A stretch of 13,188 nucleotides of DNA from Promethearchaeota archaeon (GCA_016839425.1 JAEOUI010000484.1:1-13188), one strand, 5' to 3'. Numbered from the stretch's first letter, positions 1 through 8,544 are shown. The notes: generated by a model from the letters alone, not told the origin. Numbers and translations are program-made.

Positions 1-376
1 CTTTTAGCTTCTTTTGTAAAACTGTTTTATAAAAACTAAATTCAATTGGATAATGAATGTTGAAATCTTTTTTAGCTTTAATTTGCATCTTTTTCATTAA
101 TGTTCGGGCCATTCTAGATTTTCCTGAATTAGGCGGTCCATTTATCAATCCTATTACGTTTGTTTCATCACCGATTGAATCTTCATGCATGCTAATTAAA
201 ATATTAGTTACATTATCTTTGAGAGCTTTTCGATGTGTCTTTCCTTTTTTGCTCGTAAGAAACTTGATCCATGCTCCCCGTGTTTTTCCTGGCAGTTTGT
301 ATTCATCAACTTTTCTAATTATTTCTTGTCTCCAACTCAACTTCTCTGTTGTCTTATATTTTACAAGTGATCTCAT
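1..376 (-). CDS. P-loop NTPase, N-terminal part (cut by window edge)
   Basis: The first 125 residues of a P-loop ATPase are present; the gene runs off the left edge, so Walker B and later motifs cannot be seen. A Walker A motif GPPNSGKS lies at residues 80-87, preceded by a hydrophobic beta strand (NVIGLIN). Residues 1-70 are a basic, probably helical N-terminal region. ATG at 376-374 follows the stop of the 150-aa gene by 7 bp; the ribosome site is weak (GGGG 12 nt upstream), so translation is probably coupled. As the last visible gene of a membrane-protein and spike cassette it sits where pleolipoviruses carry their VP8-type NTPase and where spindle viruses carry an AAA ATPase. A virion-assembly or DNA-packaging role is inference. 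NTP binding is well supported; the family is not. Confidence 0.75.
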   Translation of the reverse strand, partial: MRSLVKYKTTEKLSWRQEIIRKVDEYKLPGKTRGAWIKFLTSKKGKTHRKALKDNVTNILISMHEDSIGDETNVIGLINGPPNSGKSRMARTLMKKMQIKAKKDFNIHYPIEFSFYKTVLQKKLK

Positions 377-383
377 TATTATA

Positions 384-836
384 CTATACCCCGTCATGTT
401 GCTCTTTGTAATCGTGTTCTGCTTTAAGATATACTTCTTTCTGGACCAGGTCGTAGGTTACATCTTCCCGTTTTGCTACTAATTTAGCGTATTTTTTATT
501 GCTAATATCTATAGCTTTCATTATTTTCTCGGCTAATGTAAAGTAGAAATTTTTTACTAATGGTTCTCGTGGATTGTCCTCCATTTGCATCATTAAATTA
601 TAATAAAAATGTGTAATGTCCTCTTCTTCTGAAAGATCGGCGGCTCTTAATACTCCGTTTAATATTGAGACGTCAAAATCTCGCCATCTTTTCTTGAATA
701 TTTCAAAAGATCCTGCCACTCTTTTGAATTTCTTGATTGCTCCTTCGGCTTCTATTTCTCTAATTTTTGAAATCTCTTGTATTTTTCTTATGTTTCCAGT
801 TATCTCTTGAAAAGCTAGTAATTCTTCAGGCTTCAT
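384..836 (-). CDS. 150-aa helical protein of the structural operon, unknown function
   Basis: I do not recognise a family. The protein is charged and apparently all-helical, with no membrane segment, no cysteine cluster and no catalytic motif. Residues 1-60 look like a possible coiled coil (repeated I/R/E/K heptad-like pattern around IRKIQEISKIREIEAEG). Its ATG at 836-834 overlaps the stop of the upstream 449-aa gene by one base (TAATG), and GGAGG lies 7 nt upstream, inside the Glu-rich end of that gene, so the two are almost certainly translationally coupled. The position between a membrane protein and a P-loop NTPase suggests a soluble partner of one of them, for example a scaffold or adaptor; this is inference from context only. 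Confidence 0.7.
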   Translation of the reverse strand: MKPEELLAFQEITGNIRKIQEISKIREIEAEGAIKKFKRVAGSFEIFKKRWRDFDVSILNGVLRAADLSEEEDITHFYYNLMMQMEDNPREPLVKNFYFTLAEKIMKAIDISNKKYAKLVAKREDVTYDLVQKEVYLKAEHDYKEQHDGV

Positions 837-2185
837 TACTCTTCCTCCTCGTCATCATTATTAAACCATCTTCTTCTTCTATCTTTCCTAGAATTAGTGC
901 GAGATCCGTTACTAAATCGGCTGGCTTTTTCAGAAGATGCACTAACTTTCAATTTTCGGTTAAGTAATTTGCCGTATTCTTCTTGTTCTTCTTCGAGCAA
1001 GCGTTCCAAGGTATCTACTTCTTTAAGGAGTCTTCGGGATTTTGTGAAATATGGCACTTCTTTAAATAATTCTAAATCATCGACTGCGGCATGTAATTTT
1101 TGAGCTATTTCATTATCAGATATTCCTTCTATTGCGAAGATCGTTGTAAATTTCTTTCCCTTTACTACTTCAGGAGTAAGAAATGCGGCTGTTAATGTGA
1201 GATCGTAAATAAGTGATTCGTGTAAACTCAATATTAGAACTTGAAGCATTGTAGTAATTTCTTCCTCTTCTTCGCCATCTTCCGTTAACCCTATTTCGAA
1301 GAAGTCAAAACTCATGAAAACTCTGTGGAAATAAAAGTCCCTAAATGCTAACTCAAATATTTTGATAGCATCTTCTTCATCTTGATCAATAGTTTCCTCT
1401 GGTTCCTCTGGATCAATTGTTTCCTCTGGATCCTCTGGATCAATAGTTTCCTCTGGTTCCTCTGGATCCTCTCCTTCTTTAAGGTCTCTTATCTCCTTTA
1501 TAGGCTCTATTATTTTATTTTTGTTATTATTTGCTGGTTTATTATTCTTTCCCTTCTTTGATGGCTTCTTAGATATCTTATCCGTCTGATCTTTTACCTC
1601 GTCCATCCGAACTTTTAATTCATCAATTTCGTTTTTTAATAATATATAATTTCTATCTCCATTTCCAGTTTCAATCTTTACTCCATCCCGAATATCTTCC
1701 AGATCTATTTCAGGATGCATGAAAAGATAACTATCAATTATGTTTGCAAATATATTTGTCTTAGTCATTTTTCGGACGATTTCTAAATTATTTTTTACTA
1801 AATGGGCCACTGTATTCGGTTCTTGATGCCTTAACTTATATATATTAACAACATCTGATTCTTTATCGTGGTTTACAAATTTAAAGCCTACATCATGAGC
1901 TCCTACACAACGCATTTTTATTCTAAGCCATTGCTCCGTTCGATCAAGCCAGTAATATTCTATCACGCTTACTAATCCAATTACAATAACTCCAGGAATA
2001 GAAGGCACAAATAGAAACACAGGGATTAGAAATACTAATGGAACGATAACGTGAAGTAGAAAAAGTTCTCTATTATCTGTTTTATCCTTGCTCCTTTTGA
2101 AAATTTCATATTGATAGAAAATAACAAAAACTAAAAAAAACATGCATTTGGCAAAATTTATCAATTCTCCTTCTATTATGCCCAT
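836..2185 (-). CDS. 449-aa membrane protein with coiled coil and acidic tandem repeats
   Basis: No family is recognised. The N-terminus holds about three membrane spans (roughly residues 10-28, 41-60 and 62-80). A soluble part follows: a mixed region to about 180, a short coiled coil at about 183-205, a Lys/Asn-rich linker (206-228), and three copies of a nine-residue acidic repeat, PEEPEETID-like, at about 241-267. A helical C-terminal domain (270-410) ends in an Arg-rich then Glu-rich tail (433-449). ATG at 2185 directly abuts the stop of the spike gene (TAAATG) and has an ideal AAAGGAGGA site. The large internal domain could contact nucleoprotein or the neighbouring NTPase. Its place matches the accessory membrane proteins (ORF6/ORF7) of pleolipoviruses, but I see no sequence signature to confirm this. 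Confidence 0.75.
   Translation of the reverse strand: MGIIEGELINFAKCMFFLVFVIFYQYEIFKRSKDKTDNRELFLLHVIVPLVFLIPVFLFVPSIPGVIVIGLVSVIEYYWLDRTEQWLRIKMRCVGAHDVGFKFVNHDKESDVVNIYKLRHQEPNTVAHLVKNNLEIVRKMTKTNIFANIIDSYLFMHPEIDLEDIRDGVKIETGNGDRNYILLKNEIDELKVRMDEVKDQTDKISKKPSKKGKNNKPANNNKNKIIEPIKEIRDLKEGEDPEEPEETIDPEDPEETIDPEEPEETIDQDEEDAIKIFELAFRDFYFHRVFMSFDFFEIGLTEDGEEEEEITTMLQVLILSLHESLIYDLTLTAAFLTPEVVKGKKFTTIFAIEGISDNEIAQKLHAAVDDLELFKEVPYFTKSRRLLKEVDTLERLLEEEQEEYGKLLNRKLKVSASSEKASRFSNGSRTNSRKDRRRRWFNNDDEEEE
1384..1464. repeat. Three tandem 27-bp units encoding acidic nonapeptides
   Basis: Units at 1384-1410, 1411-1437 and 1438-1464 each begin GATCAAT and differ at only two positions (A/T swaps); a partial fourth unit (GATCCTCT) follows. 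They are in frame (27 bp = 9 codons) and encode PEEPEETID-type repeats of the 449-aa membrane protein. Near-identity at DNA level suggests recent expansion by slippage or recombination. Confidence 0.9.
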
Positions 2186-5100
2186 TTAAATCCTCCTTTT
2201 TCTCATCTTTTCTCTTAATCTTTCTTCTTCTTCTTTTTTTTCTTTCTCATTTTTTTCTTTTTTCCATCTCTTTTCGTCTTTCTTGCGATCTTTTCTGGAT
2301 TGATGCCAGCGATAAACATTATGTGTGGTATTAGCAATGGTGAAGGCTACTAACACGCATGTTAACACGAATAGTAGAATTCCATACCAGGTCCCAAAAA
2401 AGAATTCACATAAAAGAGACCAGAAATCATATAGTGGAAAATCAGCACCTTGGCGTTCTCCAAATTCAAAAACCACGTTTTCCGAACTATCAGGTGAGAA
2501 TTCAGTAAATAATAATAACTGTAATTCTGCGTTCCTTATCCATAGTAGGTAACTCGTTGCGAAGATTTTAATAGAGATTGAAGATTCTGGAGGAACCAAG
2601 ATCGTTATCATTGTTCCTAACCCTCGTTGTATCTCTGCATAAATTGACCGATTATTCCAGTTATATATCGTGAGCGTTACGATTGGAATGCTTATATCAA
2701 TAAATGACGTGTAATTCCATGACTTTCTATAGAGAGTATTGTTAAAATAATCTAATATGGCTAACGTTCTTGTCTCTTGTGAAAAAGATAGAGAATTGGG
2801 GTTTTGCCTATTTTCGCTTGAGATTAATCGATATGTTTCGTTTTTTACCTCGAAAACTTCTCTCATGAATATCGATTCATTAGAAAAACTTTGAAATGCG
2901 GCTTGAACGTAGACATGAGAAGTATTTCTAACTCCTATTAGTGCTATATATAGCGATGAATTTTGTAATTCAATCGTGTTGAAAATCGTGGTCGAGTTGA
3001 TTAGCCGTAGTTCTGCATTTAAACTATTATTATTTTTAACATAACAATATATTCTTTCAAACCCTTCTAAAAGCGTGAAGTTGTAGTTTCCAACATAAAG
3101 TGTTTTGTTATAAACAGTGGTTAAGGTGATAAGATTGACCGACGCCTCGAAAGGTTCGGAATCATTCACTATTAGATAAAACAATTGCGTTTTATTCGTG
3201 AAATATACTGAATTATTTGCATAATTAAAAATCTTGTTCGCATAACTTGTTGAAATTGTTTGATTTAACACGAATTTAGAAGCATTTACATCATATATCG
3301 ATATATTAGCAATATTACAAGAAGTGTTAGTTCTGGCTGAAATAATATTATTAGATGCAAAAACGAACGGATAATAATCATCAAAATAATTAAAATATAA
3401 CTTCTGGGCAACTGTATATGTTTTATTTTGTAGTGTAAAATTAATATTATAAAAAACTGGAGATTCTTCCGCAAAACTATTATTTAGAATGATATAGAAT
3501 TTAACAAACCGTATTTTATTTCCTTCGTATTCTTCAATTGTTGATCCCGTGTCAAAATCGCCTGATCCTGAAGAATTATCAATTATATATATCACAAGTG
3601 AGGTGTTCGTCCCTGTTGAATAATTAGCTTGAATTTTTGAGATATTACATGTTTGCTCAAAGTCAATGATATTTGACACGTATGCGGCGAGTGATACATC
3701 CTCAACATGTTTATTCATGTCGTTGTATCCATCCCAGCTTGCATAAAACCCGTCCACGTAACAATCCCTTCCGCTTCCCCCTGCGGTTAATCTAAATTCA
3801 ATGGAATTAATGCTTGTTTGAAGAAAGTGAGACCAGTTAGAAATAAGTTCATCGTCTAAATATATTAATCGGTCTTTGGAAGAGCAATCAAATAAAACTT
3901 TTAGCCTATACCATCTCCCAATATCAAGATCTTCTTTGATGGTAATCCACCCAGCAGCGTAAGAATATTGTATTTCATCTCCATAAATTCTAATAGATGT
4001 ATTATAAACAGGACCTTTCCCAAAAATCCTCAAATCTTGATCAGTTCCATCAATATTGAACCAGAAACTATAATTCCCTGCTGTTTTGTCTGAAAATGTT
4101 GTTATAATATCATCTGTTATTGCTCCTTCTGAGAAATAAAGCACGTTATTTCTGCCATGCCATGATGCTACCGTAATAGTATTACCTGTTACGCTCGTAA
4201 ACGTGCTTGGCAAACTTCCTATAACATCCGTTGAATTAGGACTTCCTTTTTTATTTCCTGCTGCTATTGTTGAGATGCTGGCATTATCAATAATTGATAT
4301 ATTAATTAATGAGATTAATTTCTCAGATCCAAAAGAAATATTATAAAAAACGACAGGATCTGGAGAATCTGTATTTGTAAATAATATTTTATATTTCATG
4401 AATTGAGTAGAATTACCTTCATATTCAGAATAATACATCCAATCATCAAATCCTCCAGTTGAATTATCGGATACAAGAACATTAATGGTTGTCCCCACCG
4501 GCTGAGATTGCGCTCGGGAGATTTCTATTATCTCGTAAACTGCATAAAAATCAACAACATCACTAATATAACTCGCATTCCATGTTAATAGATTGTTTAT
4601 TCTGTCGTAATAATACCTAGTTTCAAATGAAAAATCAATTGAATCTAAATAACAATCTATACTTGGTGTTGGATCCGTATAAACCCTGAAATTAGTAGGT
4701 GTATCACTTGAAATAAATGAATATGGCCCATACCAATTAGATCCAAAGCGAATCTTATATGTATGGTCTGAAAACCATTCTAATTTGACGTTATACCACG
4801 TCCCAGCACTATAAGTTTGCCCAATTGACCCACCATGATAACCTATATATCCATCATTCCGGAAAATGAATCTGGCTAAGACGTTTGATGATGACCAAAC
4901 ATCTAAATATAATGTTTTACTCGTTTCTTGTTTATATACCCAAGTTTCAAACATTCCGCTTGTTTTACTGGAATCAAATGTGTATCGAGGAACGGCATAA
5001 TATGTAGTTTCATCATGGAGGTGTATTACCCCATGTCGGCCTTGATAATAATTTAGTATCTCTACATAATTCGATGCATATTCTATCTCATCCCATCTCG

Positions 5101-6805
5101 TTAGAGCAGCATCTCGAAGATACGTTCCTTCAGAAATATTATCATGTTCCCATGTCTCATGACCATCATAATGTAAACCTCCTTCTAAAAGAATGCTAGA
5201 ATTACTTGGAATGCTCACGTTTTCAAAAATTGCTTGAGAGTTGTTAAACCCATCAGTTATTTTCATGTCTACCCATGTCAAGTTGTATCCATCTGTAATG
5301 TTGTGAAATCTTGGGGTATCATATCCTATCTCTGGCTCAAACGTTAATAACGTGTTATTCTGATAATTTTCTGACAAAAGTTCGGAATCTGGAACTATTC
5401 CAGTCATGTTTAACTTGATTTCTGAACATTGCAAGTAAGTCTTGTTATAATGCTTTGCTATTCTAATATTAGAGATCTGTATTGTATTATTTGAGATCCA
5501 GAAGCCAAGTTCCGATAACCAATCGTTCGTGATGTTCTGATATTGATTAAAGAGAAAAAAAGGCACTTCCACTTGATACCAAAGCTTGCTCATGTTAATA
5601 AAATCTATATAATAATCCTTTTCGTGATATTTTGTATTATAAATTATTACCAGTCGCAAGTTGTTACTAACTTTTACTTCAAATATTAACGTGTTATATG
5701 ATAACGTGTCGTATGCTGCTCCATTTTCAAATCTCGTAGTCAGACCATTTCTTGACGTGTTAAACTTGATATAATTATCTATAAAAGAAGCGTTTAATGG
5801 TCGGTCATACATGTTTGACCAGTTCCCATGATAATCTCTGAAATTGACAAGAGAAATTTCTTCGTCTTCTCCCAAATAAATCTTAAAATCTTTTGAATCT
5901 AATGGAAAGCCATCCAGTCCAAAAAGCGATAAATAACTGTATTGAGGATATAAATCATAAATTATCGTAATATAGTAAAATGATGTCGTTACTATCCCCC
6001 AAGAATGCCGAGCTGTAATGTAAAACCTATAATTCCCTGCAGTTAAGAAGGTTTTTTCTATAACATATAACTGGTCAAACCCATATACATTACTGAGTAT
6101 TTCTTCGCTTTCACTTCCAGTAGCAATATTTTGAAACGTGATATTTTGGGTTAATGTATCATCTATGTATTTTAATTCCACGTAAAAATATTCCACGTCT
6201 CCGACTTGCCCAGGATCATCGTATCTCACGCTTATTTCAGGTAAATAACCGAAATAATACTCGGTAGAAACTTGTTGAATCACGTATTCCGTGTTATTTG
6301 CTTTTGTAAAGATCTTGATATATTGAAGGGTTTTATCTGTTGGGAGTGTGAGAATAACGTTAAAATTTGTTACTGTTCCTGTGGTTTGGTTTCTAATAAT
6401 ATCTTCCGTTCCATCAATATAATGGGCGAAGATCATGCACCGATCCCCTTCTGAATAGTTAAATGTAGTGTTAATAGAATGAAATCCAATTAGTTGGACT
6501 CTTGTTATTGGAACTTCGGGAATGGATCTTGTGGTATTTGCGTTCTGCCCAGAAACTACTTTTAAATACACGTAACTACTCTCTGTATACGTATCATACG
6601 TTCCTGAGACTTCATAATTATTAAAATCCCCCATATTAGTAAATGTTTTTAAAAGAACCTCTGTTGATTTAGATGTTACTTCTAAATCCTCGGATTCTTT
6701 AAAACTTGATAACGGAAATAAGAAGAATGAAGGTAATAACATTAATAACGTGAAAAATAAAATTAAAAAAAAAAGTTTGAAGCGATATGTTTTAATGGAA
6801 ATCAC
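2186..6805 (-). CDS. Giant LamG-like surface spike/adhesin with C-terminal anchor
   Basis: A protein of about 1,536-1,539 residues, probably the virion spike or an adhesin. A hydrophobic signal or anchor lies at residues 10-31. A long beta-rich ectodomain follows, with a possible carbohydrate-binding-like segment at about 355-455 and two concanavalin A/LamG-like domains at about 590-725 and 860-1025. Both end with a conserved CYLDSIDF / CYVDGFYASW strand and contain a WY-x-(V/L)-K core. A membrane span at about 1474-1496 is followed by a highly basic/acidic 43-residue inner tail. I count more than 50 N-X-S/T sequons by eye. The GTG at 6805-6803 lies inside the apparent Shine-Dalgarno AGGTGA (6802-6807); five bases after that site is ATT (6796-6794), which may be the true start. 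LamG assignment is by pattern; receptor binding is inference. Confidence 0.8.
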   Translation of the reverse strand: MISIKTYRFKLFFLILFFTLLMLLPSFFLFPLSSFKESEDLEVTSKSTEVLLKTFTNMGDFNNYEVSGTYDTYTESSYVYLKVVSGQNANTTRSIPEVPITRVQLIGFHSINTTFNYSEGDRCMIFAHYIDGTEDIIRNQTTGTVTNFNVILTLPTDKTLQYIKIFTKANNTEYVIQQVSTEYYFGYLPEISVRYDDPGQVGDVEYFYVELKYIDDTLTQNITFQNIATGSESEEILSNVYGFDQLYVIEKTFLTAGNYRFYITARHSWGIVTTSFYYITIIYDLYPQYSYLSLFGLDGFPLDSKDFKIYLGEDEEISLVNFRDYHGNWSNMYDRPLNASFIDNYIKFNTSRNGLTTRFENGAAYDTLSYNTLIFEVKVSNNLRLVIIYNTKYHEKDYYIDFINMSKLWYQVEVPFFLFNQYQNITNDWLSELGFWISNNTIQISNIRIAKHYNKTYLQCSEIKLNMTGIVPDSELLSENYQNNTLLTFEPEIGYDTPRFHNITDGYNLTWVDMKITDGFNNSQAIFENVSIPSNSSILLEGGLHYDGHETWEHDNISEGTYLRDAALTRWDEIEYASNYVEILNYYQGRHGVIHLHDETTYYAVPRYTFDSSKTSGMFETWVYKQETSKTLYLDVWSSSNVLARFIFRNDGYIGYHGGSIGQTYSAGTWYNVKLEWFSDHTYKIRFGSNWYGPYSFISSDTPTNFRVYTDPTPSIDCYLDSIDFSFETRYYYDRINNLLTWNASYISDVVDFYAVYEIIEISRAQSQPVGTTINVLVSDNSTGGFDDWMYYSEYEGNSTQFMKYKILFTNTDSPDPVVFYNISFGSEKLISLINISIIDNASISTIAAGNKKGSPNSTDVIGSLPSTFTSVTGNTITVASWHGRNNVLYFSEGAITDDIITTFSDKTAGNYSFWFNIDGTDQDLRIFGKGPVYNTSIRIYGDEIQYSYAAGWITIKEDLDIGRWYRLKVLFDCSSKDRLIYLDDELISNWSHFLQTSINSIEFRLTAGGSGRDCYVDGFYASWDGYNDMNKHVEDVSLAAYVSNIIDFEQTCNISKIQANYSTGTNTSLVIYIIDNSSGSGDFDTGSTIEEYEGNKIRFVKFYIILNNSFAEESPVFYNINFTLQNKTYTVAQKLYFNYFDDYYPFVFASNNIISARTNTSCNIANISIYDVNASKFVLNQTISTSYANKIFNYANNSVYFTNKTQLFYLIVNDSEPFEASVNLITLTTVYNKTLYVGNYNFTLLEGFERIYCYVKNNNSLNAELRLINSTTIFNTIELQNSSLYIALIGVRNTSHVYVQAAFQSFSNESIFMREVFEVKNETYRLISSENRQNPNSLSFSQETRTLAILDYFNNTLYRKSWNYTSFIDISIPIVTLTIYNWNNRSIYAEIQRGLGTMITILVPPESSISIKIFATSYLLWIRNAELQLLLFTEFSPDSSENVVFEFGERQGADFPLYDFWSLLCEFFFGTWYGILLFVLTCVLVAFTIANTTHNVYRWHQSRKDRKKDEKRWKKEKNEKEKKEEEERLREKMRKRRI
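2191..2198 (-). promoter_or_regulatory. Strong Shine-Dalgarno site of the 449-aa gene
   Basis: AAGGAGGA lies just before the ATG at 2185 and is embedded in the last codons (Arg-Arg-Ile) of the spike gene. It explains how the 449-aa protein can be translated efficiently although the genes touch. Confidence 0.75.
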
Positions 6806-6807
6806 CT
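6802..6807 (-). promoter_or_regulatory. Shine-Dalgarno AGGTGA pointing at an ATT start of the spike gene
   Basis: AGGTGA is followed by TTTCC and then ATT at 6796-6794. The 5-nt gap equals that of well-supported ATG starts in this window (13156, 10455, 12124). The only conventional candidate, GTG at 6805, would lie within the site itself and has no other site upstream. Confidence 0.5.
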
Positions 6808-8119
6808 AATTATTTGCGATTATGAATGGGCATACGGGCATGTCTTTTTGTGAAATACCTTTTCGTGTTATGAACTTGTAAACTATGACTATGACCACGA
6901 TGACTATGACCAAAATGATAATTGTCGTAAGCCAGTCTGTCCATGAAGCTTGGAATGAAGCTGCGTAACTATCGTAGGCTTTTGTGTATTTATCATATGC
7001 AGCTTCAGAATAATTATAATAGCGATTATAAATTTCCTGAATATTAACTACCGTTGCGTTTACTGCCCCAAAATACCAACTACCTAACTTGTCCACGATT
7101 GCCATGTATTGTTCGAATGAGATAGATCCGTTTATAAAAGCTGCCAAGGCAATATCTACAGACTCCCCAAAACGATCAATGGCGTGTTGAGTCAAGTTTA
7201 TTAATCCTAGCGTAATATTGTCGGAAGGGGGTTCTCCTCCTTTTGGCGCTTCTGGTGGTTCGTCTGCACCTATCTCATAATTTGTGTCTGGGGAAAATAT
7301 ATCATGAAGAAGATTGGTAATTATTCCTCCTGCAAAAAAGCTAAATATAACTACACCTATGATAGCAAGTGCGGATAGACTTTCTTGATGCATATTACTT
7401 GATGAGTTCAATGTTTGTGATTCACTGTCTAAAATAACCATTCTTGACTCTAAAAACCTCGATCTATAAGTATTCAATGCGTTATAATTGATATGTTCTT
7501 CGTATGTAGAGTTGATTACATTTAAATAGGAATACCCGTTTCTCGAACAATATGCTTGAGCATAAGTTTGTGGAGAATTAAAATAAAGCGTGCGTTCTTG
7601 CACTGATGCCCCAATCGTTCCTATAGGAAAGTAATGCTTCCAAGTCGATGCATTGACGAGCATTGTCGTTCCATTGGCAAATCTATATCCTACGTATTTA
7701 TCGGCTTCTGGCGTGATGGGAATGTTTCCTACATAATAATACGGATCATCAAAATTTGTTAAATCCTTGAACATGTAGTATTGCTCCGAGGACGTGTAAG
7801 TAAATGTAGTATCTCCCGTGTCTTCCGTCTCGTTATAGTCTAACGTTTGAATCTTGCCTTGCACGTCAGTTTGCTTTCCAACAACGATCTTGAGTGTCTG
7901 GTAGGATGGCTCTTGTCCCGTTGCAGATGCCGAAACTCCTGTAGCGTTGATATAAATGACATTTTGAACTTCATAAATAGTTGTTGCAGCCCTGGATATT
8001 TTTAATACGAATGCGGTCATGAATAAGAATGAAGAGAATAAAATTAATGCTATCAAGAGCACTCCTTTTAGTCGCTTGGAAAGCGGCACTTTTTGAGTCG
8101 TTGTTTCTTCTGCTTCCAT
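6806..8119 (-). CDS. 437-aa glycoprotein-like membrane protein, candidate second spike or fusion protein
   Basis: No family is recognised. Topology from hydropathy: short cytoplasmic N-terminus, span at 19-41, an ectodomain of about 200 residues rich in Thr, Tyr and sequons, a second hydrophobic Ala/Gly-containing segment at 249-270, an acidic/proline linker (281-300), a helical Tyr-rich region (about 310-390), a very hydrophobic Ile/Val span at 396-416 and a 20-residue basic tail. About eleven sequons are present. This layout, anchored ectodomain with an internal hydrophobic patch and a helical stalk before the last span, would suit a membrane-fusion or spike protein such as pleolipovirus VP4, but no homology is visible. 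ATG at 8119 follows the 104-aa gene by 13 bp with GAGGG 6 nt upstream. The spike gene begins at its stop codon. Confidence 0.7.
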   Translation of the reverse strand: MEAEETTTQKVPLSKRLKGVLLIALILFSSFLFMTAFVLKISRAATTIYEVQNVIYINATGVSASATGQEPSYQTLKIVVGKQTDVQGKIQTLDYNETEDTGDTTFTYTSSEQYYMFKDLTNFDDPYYYVGNIPITPEADKYVGYRFANGTTMLVNASTWKHYFPIGTIGASVQERTLYFNSPQTYAQAYCSRNGYSYLNVINSTYEEHINYNALNTYRSRFLESRMVILDSESQTLNSSSNMHQESLSALAIIGVVIFSFFAGGIITNLLHDIFSPDTNYEIGADEPPEAPKGGEPPSDNITLGLINLTQHAIDRFGESVDIALAAFINGSISFEQYMAIVDKLGSWYFGAVNATVVNIQEIYNRYYNYSEAAYDKYTKAYDSYAASFQASWTDWLTTIIILVIVIVVIVIVYKFITRKGISQKDMPVCPFIIANN

Positions 8120-8132
8120 GTGAATCCCTCAC

Positions 8133-8447
8133 CTAAAATCTCCAATAACTATAAAACCAGAGCGGAAAGATCAGGTTGATTGCCATGTTGATCAGTAAAA
8201 TGAATCCAACCAAAAAGATAGGTCGTTGTAAAGGATGTTTCTTTGTGTTAGATACCATACCAATTCCAAGAAATACTACTGCTAATGTTAACACTATGAA
8301 TCCGAGATATTGCGTGGTAATTTGTGGATAATATACGGTGATGAATTGTAGCCATAACCGTTCATAGATCGGCTGTGCTAATGAAGTTACAAAATAAAGA
8401 AAAGCTCCCATAAAACCTAAAGCTGCGGTTCCTTTTATATTTGTCAT
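8133..8447 (-). CDS. 104-aa multi-span membrane protein, candidate major virion membrane protein
   Basis: The first gene of the structural block. Three clear hydrophobic segments lie at about residues 7-27, 47-66 and 76-98, with a possible amphipathic segment at 31-40; there is almost no soluble domain. I chose ATG at 8447 because AGGCGAT, one mismatch from AGGTGAT, sits at the expected distance. A longer form from TTG at 8498 (121 aa) has its only purine-rich site directly touching the codon and would add 17 polar residues encoding a DNA hairpin. Small hydrophobic proteins encoded just ahead of a spike are the VP3-type membrane protein in pleolipoviruses and the capsid protein in spindle-shaped viruses. 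Which of these, if either, applies cannot be settled here. Confidence 0.7.
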   Translation of the reverse strand: MTNIKGTAALGFMGAFLYFVTSLAQPIYERLWLQFITVYYPQITTQYLGFIVLTLAVVFLGIGMVSNTKKHPLQRPIFLVGFILLINMAINLIFPLWFYSYWRF

Positions 8448-8473
8448 GTTATCGCCTGTTGAGTGGTTATTTC

Positions 8474-8486
8474 GGTCCAAAGGACC
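8474..8486 (-). other. Short hairpin in the leader of the structural operon
   Basis: GGTCC-AAA-GGACC is a perfect 5-bp stem with a 3-nt loop, located 27 nt upstream of the ATG at 8447. A 12-codon ATG reading frame (ATG at 8505) runs across it. It could be a 5' leader structure affecting translation of the first structural gene, or chance. Confidence 0.35.
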
Positions 8487-8544
8487 AGGGACTTTCAACC
8501 TTCATATTGAAATTTTTAGTGTAAATTATCAAAAAAATTTATAT

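Noticed and set aside
57..482. Plus-strand open frame of 141 codons
   Set aside because: It lies antisense to the Walker A-containing NTPase and the end of the 150-aa gene; it has no ribosome site and a composition typical of a reverse-strand shadow.
1384..1464. CRISPR-like array
   Set aside because: The units are contiguous, without spacers, in frame and coding for an acidic protein repeat.
3286..3474. Second minus-strand frame of 62 codons inside the spike gene
   Set aside because: It is an A/T-rich alternative frame of the spike coding sequence rich in Ile/Leu, without a ribosome site.
8448..8498. TTG start adding 17 residues to the 104-aa membrane protein
   Set aside because: The purine-rich site touches the TTG with no spacing, while ATG at 8447 has a near-consensus AGGCGAT; the added residues come from the hairpin leader.
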